This document shows, piece by piece, positions 43,212 through 48,045 of a stretch of 48,045 nucleotides of DNA. Positions within the stretch are counted from its first letter, which is position 1. Every line of letters starts with the position of its first letter. The translations under genes were made by a program, and so were the position numbers. The notes beneath the pieces were generated by a model that had not been told where the DNA came from, ran no database searches, and saw nothing but the letters and a program-made list of their open reading frames with translations. This DNA comes from Myxococcales bacterium (GTDB lineage: Bacteria > Lernaellota > Lernaellaia > Lernaellales > Lernaellaceae): assembly GCA_012517325.1 (NCBI GenBank), contig JAAYVF010000003.1:1-48045 (forward strand). Direction: 5' to 3'.

Positions 43212-45329
43212 TTACGACTCGATGAGCGGCGAACTCTTCCCGTTTTCCACGGTCAGTTCCTGAATCGTGGCGAGTTGATGTTCGTCGGGACGAGCGCTCG
43301 TGCCGTTTTGCTTGAGTTTTTCACGGTAGCGCCGCAGGGCCGGAGCCATGATTTCGCCGATCAGCGTGCGGTAATCCATGCCGGCGCTCTGGGCGATCAG
43401 GCACAGGTCCGACCACCCGGGCGTCAGGCCGGGCAGCGGGTTGCACTCGATGAAATACGGCTTGCCGACCCGGTTGAGCCGCAGGTCGATGCGGGCCACG
43501 TCGCGGCAACCGAGCAGAATGAAGGCGTTTCGGGCGACGCGCTCCAACTCGCGCAGCAGCTTGGCGTCGACGTTCGCTGGGGTGTCGTAGCGGATTTCCT
43601 TGTTTTCGCTGAGCTTGTGCTCGAAGGTATAAACCGGATGCCGCGCCTCGGGATTGAGGTAGACGATTTCCATCGGCGGCAGCACCTTCGGCCGCGTTTC
43701 GCCCAGGAGCCCGAGGGTGAATTCGCGGCCCGGCAGATACTCCTCGACCAGCATCGGCTGTTTGTACTTGGCCAGCAGCACGGCCGCCAATTCGCGCAGG
43801 CGATCCTCGTTTTCGACGACGCTGTCGGGCATGACGCCCTTCGAGCTGCCCTCGGCAATCGGCTTGATCAGCACGGGGAAGCTCATGTCCTTCGGGAACC
43901 GTTCCTTCGCGGTGCGCATGACGAAGAACTTGGGCGTCGGCACGCCCGCCTGGATCAGGATTTTTTTCGACAGCGCTTTATCGAGGGTCAATGACAGCGT
44001 GGCCGGATCGGAGCCGGTGTACGGAATGGCCAGCAGTTCGAGAATGGACGGCACCTGGGATTCGCGGTTGCGGCCGATGATGCCCTCGGCGATGTTGAAC
44101 ACCAGGTCGACCTGGGCCGCCGTGATCAGCGAGGCGAATTCGGGCGTCGCCTCGACGTAAACCACGTCGTGGCCGTAGGAAGCGATGGCGTCGCCGAGCG
44201 CCTGGACGGTCTTGGGCGAATCGTACTCGGCTTCGCTGTCGTCGTCGTCGGCCTGTTTGGGAACGATGCGCTTGAGGTTGTAGGTGACCGCGACGCGCAG
44301 CGGCCGGCGACGGATTTTCGATTTGCTCTTGGAGACTTTGATGCCCTGGCGTTCGGCGGCGCTGCGGATCACCGTTTCCAGCACGCCGTCGATGTCCTTG
44401 ACGCCCACTTGTTTGGCCGACAGATAAATGCCGGCGCCCGCGTCGAGGCTGGGCAGCGCGTTGACTTCGATGAAGTAGATGCGGCCGTCGGGCATGACGC
44501 GGTAGTCGATGCGGCCCAGATCGCGGACGCTGAGCAGCGAATAGATTTTCTTGGAGTAGCGCAGCAGTTGGTCCATCTGGGCCGGGGTCAGCACCGCCGG
44601 GCACTTGACCGAAACCGCGTTGCTGGCGAACTGCTTCAGGGTGAAGTCGTAGATGTTGTACTTGCGTTCGCTCATCGCCGAGGTCTCGAAATGGTACTCC
44701 GCCGGCGGCAGCACGCCGCTGGTTTTCGGCGACGATTTTTCGAGAAAGGCCACCGTCACGTCGCGGCCGGGGATGAATTCCTCGATCAGCACGCCGGCCG
44801 GGTAGCGCAGCAGCAACTCGCGCACCTTGTCGTACAGCATGTCCGGGTAATCGATGACCGAATCCTGGCTGATGCCCTTGGAACTGCCTTCGAAATTCGG
44901 CTTGACCAGCACCGGATAGCGCAGTTCCGGCGGGGTCCAGTTGCGCATGTCGTCGATGAACACCCATTGCGGCGTCGGAATGCCGTAGCTGGCGACAAGG
45001 TACTTGGTGAGTTGCTTGTCGAGCGTGACCGTGCAGGTATAGGCGTCCGAGCCGGTGTACGGCAGATTGATCTGGTCGAACAGTCCCGGATAAAACGCTT
45101 CGCGGTAGCGCCCGAAGCGCCCCTCGGCGGTGTTGAAGACCAAGGCCGGATTCAAGGCTTCGAGCCGGGCGACGACGCGGGACGCCGGGCCGGACACCTC
45201 GACCAATTCGACTTCATGGCCCAACCGTTCCAGCGATTCGCTGATCGCCCGGATGGTTTCCGGCCGGTCGAATTCGGCCTCTTCCTCGGTCTGGCTGACT
45301 TGCAAGTTGTGGGTGAATGCGATCTTCAT
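43212..45329 (-). CDS. Tandem double D-alanine-D-alanine-ligase-like ATP-grasp protein
   Basis: 705-aa protein made of two Ddl-like ATP-grasp modules in one chain (about 1-335 and 345-675). Module 1 has FNTAEGRFGRYREA, LPYTGSDAYTCTVTLDKQ, KPNFEGSSKGIS, LIEEFIPGRDVTV and RIDYRVMPDGRIYFIEVNAL. Module 2 has FNIAEGIIGRNRES, IPYTGSDPATLSLTLDKA, KPIAEGSSKGVM, LVEEYLPGREFTL and RIDLRLN with FIECNPLPGLTPG. Each keeps the ATP-grasp Lys and the E-x-N metal ligands, so both could be active. Classical Ddl is a single module of about 310-360 aa acting as a dimer. The ATG follows AAGGGAAAA. The tandem form could link three amino acids or act as a pseudo-dimer; the substrate is not predictable. Confidence 0.87.
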   Translation of the reverse strand: MKIAFTHNLQVSQTEEEAEFDRPETIRAISESLERLGHEVELVEVSGPASRVVARLEALNPALVFNTAEGRFGRYREAFYPGLFDQINLPYTGSDAYTCTVTLDKQLTKYLVASYGIPTPQWVFIDDMRNWTPPELRYPVLVKPNFEGSSKGISQDSVIDYPDMLYDKVRELLLRYPAGVLIEEFIPGRDVTVAFLEKSSPKTSGVLPPAEYHFETSAMSERKYNIYDFTLKQFASNAVSVKCPAVLTPAQMDQLLRYSKKIYSLLSVRDLGRIDYRVMPDGRIYFIEVNALPSLDAGAGIYLSAKQVGVKDIDGVLETVIRSAAERQGIKVSKSKSKIRRRPLRVAVTYNLKRIVPKQADDDDSEAEYDSPKTVQALGDAIASYGHDVVYVEATPEFASLITAAQVDLVFNIAEGIIGRNRESQVPSILELLAIPYTGSDPATLSLTLDKALSKKILIQAGVPTPKFFVMRTAKERFPKDMSFPVLIKPIAEGSSKGVMPDSVVENEDRLRELAAVLLAKYKQPMLVEEYLPGREFTLGLLGETRPKVLPPMEIVYLNPEARHPVYTFEHKLSENKEIRYDTPANVDAKLLRELERVARNAFILLGCRDVARIDLRLNRVGKPYFIECNPLPGLTPGWSDLCLIAQSAGMDYRTLIGEIMAPALRRYREKLKQNGTSARPDEHQLATIQELTVENGKSSPLIES

Positions 45330-45831
45330 TTTTCCCTTCTCTCTGATTCAATCGGAAACGCGCCCGCAGGCCATGCTTTTCGTTGCACGCATCACAACCG
45401 GACGATTAGTTCAAGCCACTTTTTCGAAGGTTGGCGCAGGAGGAAGGGTCGGGCCGGGTCCGGGCACACCAAGGGGGGGTCATCGCCTTCGGTCGATGTT
45501 TCGTTGGACGCAAAAGCCGGTTTTTGTCTCGTGATCAATTGCTTTCGCTTTCGGGAAATCGGTTGACCTTAACAAGGACCACCCGCGTTCCCCGCCAACA
45601 TATAATTTTTTTCCCCCCAGTCAATCAAAAATCACGGTCCTCATCATTTTTTCCGCGCGCGCCGTCATGGGTCCGCGGCGACCCGTCATTTTCATCGACC
45701 GACCGATCCGGTTTTCCCGGGCGAGTTTGTCTTTTTTTGAGAATTCCACTATGCTCGGTCGACTTTGGTGAAGAAGCTTGATTGTCCCATTCCGGACAAA
45801 AGCACGATACAAACCGCTCAAGGAGTCAGTG
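45330..45831. other. Intergenic region between divergent ddl-like and C25 peptidase genes
   Basis: About 500 bp without a convincing gene. It contains a promoter for the peptidase (45727-45755), a G7 run at about 45473-45479 and stretches of T. A perfect TATAAT at 45601-45606 has no acceptable -35 at the right distance. No structured RNA was recognised. Confidence 0.45.
45727..45755 (+). promoter_or_regulatory. Sigma-70-like promoter for the C25 peptidase gene
   Basis: TTGTCT (45727-45732, 4 of 6), 17-bp spacer, TATGCT (45750-45755, 4 of 6). The predicted leader is about 70 nt, ending in AAGGAG 7 nt before the ATG at 45832. Confidence 0.5.
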
Positions 45832-48045
45832 ATGCGGCATTCCACTCACTTGCTGTTCTCCCTCATTCTCTTTTTTGCCCTGATCGCCACGGCCCAGGCC
45901 GAAACCCACTGGATTCGGTTCGACGGCACCATGGCCGATCAAAACGCGAAAATCGTCATCCAGGACAATTCGAAAAGCGACTTCGAATTCCGGATGCATT
46001 TACCGGGGTTGCGGGTCCGCGACATCGTCGTGGACGGCGCCGATTGGCAGGATCTGGATTTCGGCCAAAGCACCCGCCAGGCCAATCCCGGCGATCCGGC
46101 CGTCCCCGTGTTTTCGCGCTGGATCGCGCTGCCCCAGGGCGCCGCGCCGCAAATCGAAGTGACCTTGAGCAACGCCACGGTGATCGAAAACGTCAATTGC
46201 GCGCCCGCCCAGGCGCCGTACGCCGATTGCTACGGCGAACCCGATCCGGAGTTCGCCCGCAACGAAAAAATCTACGACAAAAACGCCTGGTGGCCGGAAA
46301 AGCCCTATCGCGTCGAAGGCCCCTATGTCATTCGCGGCCTGCGGATGTTTTTGTTGCAGATCTACCCGGTTCAAATCAATCCGGTGACGCTGCAAGCCCG
46401 CGCCTACGCCGACGCGGTCGTGCACGTCGGGTTCTCCGGCTCGAAAGGCCGCTTCTTCGACCGTCATCAGGCGGCCAGTTTCCAGGCGATTTACGAACAA
46501 GCGATGAACCGGATGGCCTTCGCCGATGAAACGCCGCCGGCCGCGACCGGCAAGAGCCCGAACGGCGCCGAATACGTCATCCTGACCGACCCGGCCTTCG
46601 TCGATCCCGCCCAGGATCTGGCCGACTGGAAAATTCTGCAGGGCTACGACACCGAAATCTACACCACCGATGAAGTCGGCACGACGGCGGCCGCGATCAA
46701 GGCCTGGGTGCAGGAAGCCTACGACACCTGGGATCCCGCGCCGGAATTCGTCCTGTTCATCGGCGACTCCGAACACATCACCCCGACCTACGACGATCCG
46801 TACATCGCATCCGACCTGTACTACTTCACCGTCGACGGTTCGGACATCTTCGCCGACATCGCCTACGCCCGCATCACCGCCGACACCGTCGAAGAACTGC
46901 AAAAGCACATCACCGACATTATCAACTACCAGCGCTATCCGATCGTCGACAGCGCCTTCTACACCAACTCGTATCACGCCGCCTACTTCCAGCATCAGGG
47001 CGGCGGTTACGAGGAACGGCGGTTCCTGCGCACCACCGAGGAAACCTACCAGTGGTTCAACCAGTACATGGCCGACAGCCCGTTCACCCCGCACCGCATC
47101 TACGTGACCGAGGCGGCGGTGACCCCGCGCTTCTGGAACCAGGATGTCTACCTGTGGACGGCGAGCTGGTGGACCTATTCGACGGTGGACATCGTGCCGG
47201 AATTGCTGCGCGCCAACGGGTTCGCCTGGAACGGCGGCGCCTCGGACATCACCGCGGCGGTCAACGGCGGCACCTCGTTCCTGACCCACCGCGATCACGG
47301 CGACACCGACGGCTGGTCGGACCCGGCGTTCGTCACCAACCAGGTGCTCGCGCTCACCAACGGCGACAAGCAGCCGATCGTCTGGTCGATCAACTGCCTG
47401 ACCGGCTATTTCGACAACGACGACAAGAACGGCGAATGCTTTTCGGAAGCGTGGGAACGGAACGTGAACGGCGGCGCGGTCGGCGTTCTCGCCTCGACGC
47501 GCGTCAGCTACTCGGGTATCAACGACCGCATGTTCTGGGGCTGGCTCGATTCGATGTGGCCGGAATTCATCCCCGAATACCCGACCGGCACCAACAACTC
47601 GCCCGAATGGCGGGCCAGCCTGCTGATGCTGTACGGCAAGCTTTACATGGATACCTGCTACCCCGGCGACGCCTACGCCACCGAAGGCATCGAGGAATTT
47701 CATTGGTTCGGCGACCCGACCCAGGAACTGTACGCGGGCGAGCCGCAGACCTTCACCGTTTCGCATCTGCCGATCGTGCCGATGGGCGCGACCGGCTTTG
47801 ACGTGGAAGTCAACGCCGACGACGCCCGGGTCGCCCTGGTGCAAAACGGCCTGATTCTCGGCAAAGCCTACAGCGCCGGCGGCGCCGCGCACATCGAATT
47901 CGACGGCCCGATCGGCGACATGACCGACGTTCACCTGACCATCACCCGCCGCAATTACCGGCCTTACGAAACCGACATCATGGTCGGCGCCACTTCGGAC
48001 GGCATCGTCGCCCTGAACCGCGTCGCCTACTCCGAAAGCGACACC
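45832..48045 (+). CDS. Gingipain-like C25 family cysteine peptidase (partial, 3' end outside window)
   Basis: At least 738 codons remain open to the window edge. The ATG at 45832 has AAGGAG upstream and a Sec signal peptide with cleavage near AQA-E24. Residues about 25-220 look like the C25 propeptide (LPGLRVRDIVVDGADW, AVPVFSRWIALPQG). The peptidase domain follows (AEYVILTDPAF, FVLFIGDSEHI) with a candidate catalytic His489 in THRDHGDTDGW and Cys522 in SINCLTGYFD, spaced as in gingipains and their relatives. A beta-rich Ig-like domain starts near residue 640 (FTVSHLPIVPMGATGFDVEV). Secreted C25 peptidases usually also carry C-terminal sorting domains; these would lie beyond the window. Likely extracellular proteolysis. 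Confidence 0.85.
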   Translation, partial: MRHSTHLLFSLILFFALIATAQAETHWIRFDGTMADQNAKIVIQDNSKSDFEFRMHLPGLRVRDIVVDGADWQDLDFGQSTRQANPGDPAVPVFSRWIALPQGAAPQIEVTLSNATVIENVNCAPAQAPYADCYGEPDPEFARNEKIYDKNAWWPEKPYRVEGPYVIRGLRMFLLQIYPVQINPVTLQARAYADAVVHVGFSGSKGRFFDRHQAASFQAIYEQAMNRMAFADETPPAATGKSPNGAEYVILTDPAFVDPAQDLADWKILQGYDTEIYTTDEVGTTAAAIKAWVQEAYDTWDPAPEFVLFIGDSEHITPTYDDPYIASDLYYFTVDGSDIFADIAYARITADTVEELQKHITDIINYQRYPIVDSAFYTNSYHAAYFQHQGGGYEERRFLRTTEETYQWFNQYMADSPFTPHRIYVTEAAVTPRFWNQDVYLWTASWWTYSTVDIVPELLRANGFAWNGGASDITAAVNGGTSFLTHRDHGDTDGWSDPAFVTNQVLALTNGDKQPIVWSINCLTGYFDNDDKNGECFSEAWERNVNGGAVGVLASTRVSYSGINDRMFWGWLDSMWPEFIPEYPTGTNNSPEWRASLLMLYGKLYMDTCYPGDAYATEGIEEFHWFGDPTQELYAGEPQTFTVSHLPIVPMGATGFDVEVNADDARVALVQNGLILGKAYSAGGAAHIEFDGPIGDMTDVHLTITRRNYRPYETDIMVGATSDGIVALNRVAYSESDT

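Noticed and set aside
45601-45606. Perfect TATAAT upstream of the C25 peptidase
   Set aside because: No -35 at 16-18 bp (TTGACC is 32 bp away); the 45727-45755 pair fits better.

Overview
This GC-rich, compact bacterial window comes from a Gram-negative with many Sec/lipobox lipoproteins and a strong taste for Asp/Asn-rich low-complexity linkers. Together with HD-GYP signalling, a gingipain-like protease, FadN/FadA beta-oxidation and radical SAM enzymes, this suggests an uncultured deltaproteobacterial-grade lineage (Myxococcota- or Lernaellota-like). That placement is inference; no rRNA or tRNA gene was seen.

Layout. 1-138: truncated end of an insertion sequence (minus-strand transposase N-terminus and a 26-bp tandem terminal repeat). 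0.2-4.7 kb: a beta-propeller lipoprotein and a large pentapeptide-TM-TPR protein. 4.68-4.83 kb: a hairpin-rich intergenic element between convergent genes. 4.8-8.1 kb (minus): a HEAT/beta-helix lipoprotein translationally coupled to a GT-C type membrane glycosyltransferase. 8.2-10.1 kb: Asp-rich lipoprotein, rsmI and a 58-aa protein. 10.16-10.30 kb (minus): a 45-aa basic protein with a near-consensus sigma-70 promoter. 10.5-17.7 kb: a tightly overlapping operon xseB-dxs-tlyA-SbcD-like-SbcC/YhaN-like-ThiI-like. 17.9-18.9 kb: a REC-HD-GYP response regulator.

18.96-27.4 kb (minus) is the most unusual region. Six genes, mostly overlapping by 4-8 nt or abutting, run: coiled-coil membrane protein; glycosyltransferase-4/radical-SAM fusion; stand-alone C-terminal domain of a NodU/TobZ-type carbamoyltransferase; N-terminal carbamoyltransferase domain fused to a second, paralogous radical-SAM/SPASM domain; a third radical SAM enzyme; a CPBP-type membrane protease. 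The carbamoyltransferase is split with its domains in inverted gene order. The GT-radical SAM gene carries a run of ten A's exactly in the interdomain linker, and slippage into either other frame meets a stop within a few codons. Together these look like an undescribed pathway that glycosylates, carbamoylates and radical-modifies some small molecule, glycan or peptide; the substrate is unknown and no precursor peptide was found.

27.4-31.3 kb (minus): a fadN-fadA beta-oxidation operon with a strong terminator and an upstream palindrome matching TetR-type FadR operators. 31.6-34.6 kb (minus): a large Asp-rich lipoprotein with an AT-rich mosaic segment, and a small secreted protein. 34.9-43.0 kb: mixed-strand single genes (duplicated-domain lipoprotein, YciO/Sua5-like, PlsC-like, RlmD-like, lipoprotein, methyltetrahydrofolate methyltransferase-like, DUF169-like, deoC, lipoprotein), many with overlapping or nearly touching convergent ends. 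43.2-45.3 kb (minus): a tandem double D-Ala-D-Ala-ligase-like ATP-grasp protein. 45.8 kb to the end: a gingipain-like C25 peptidase, truncated by the window edge.
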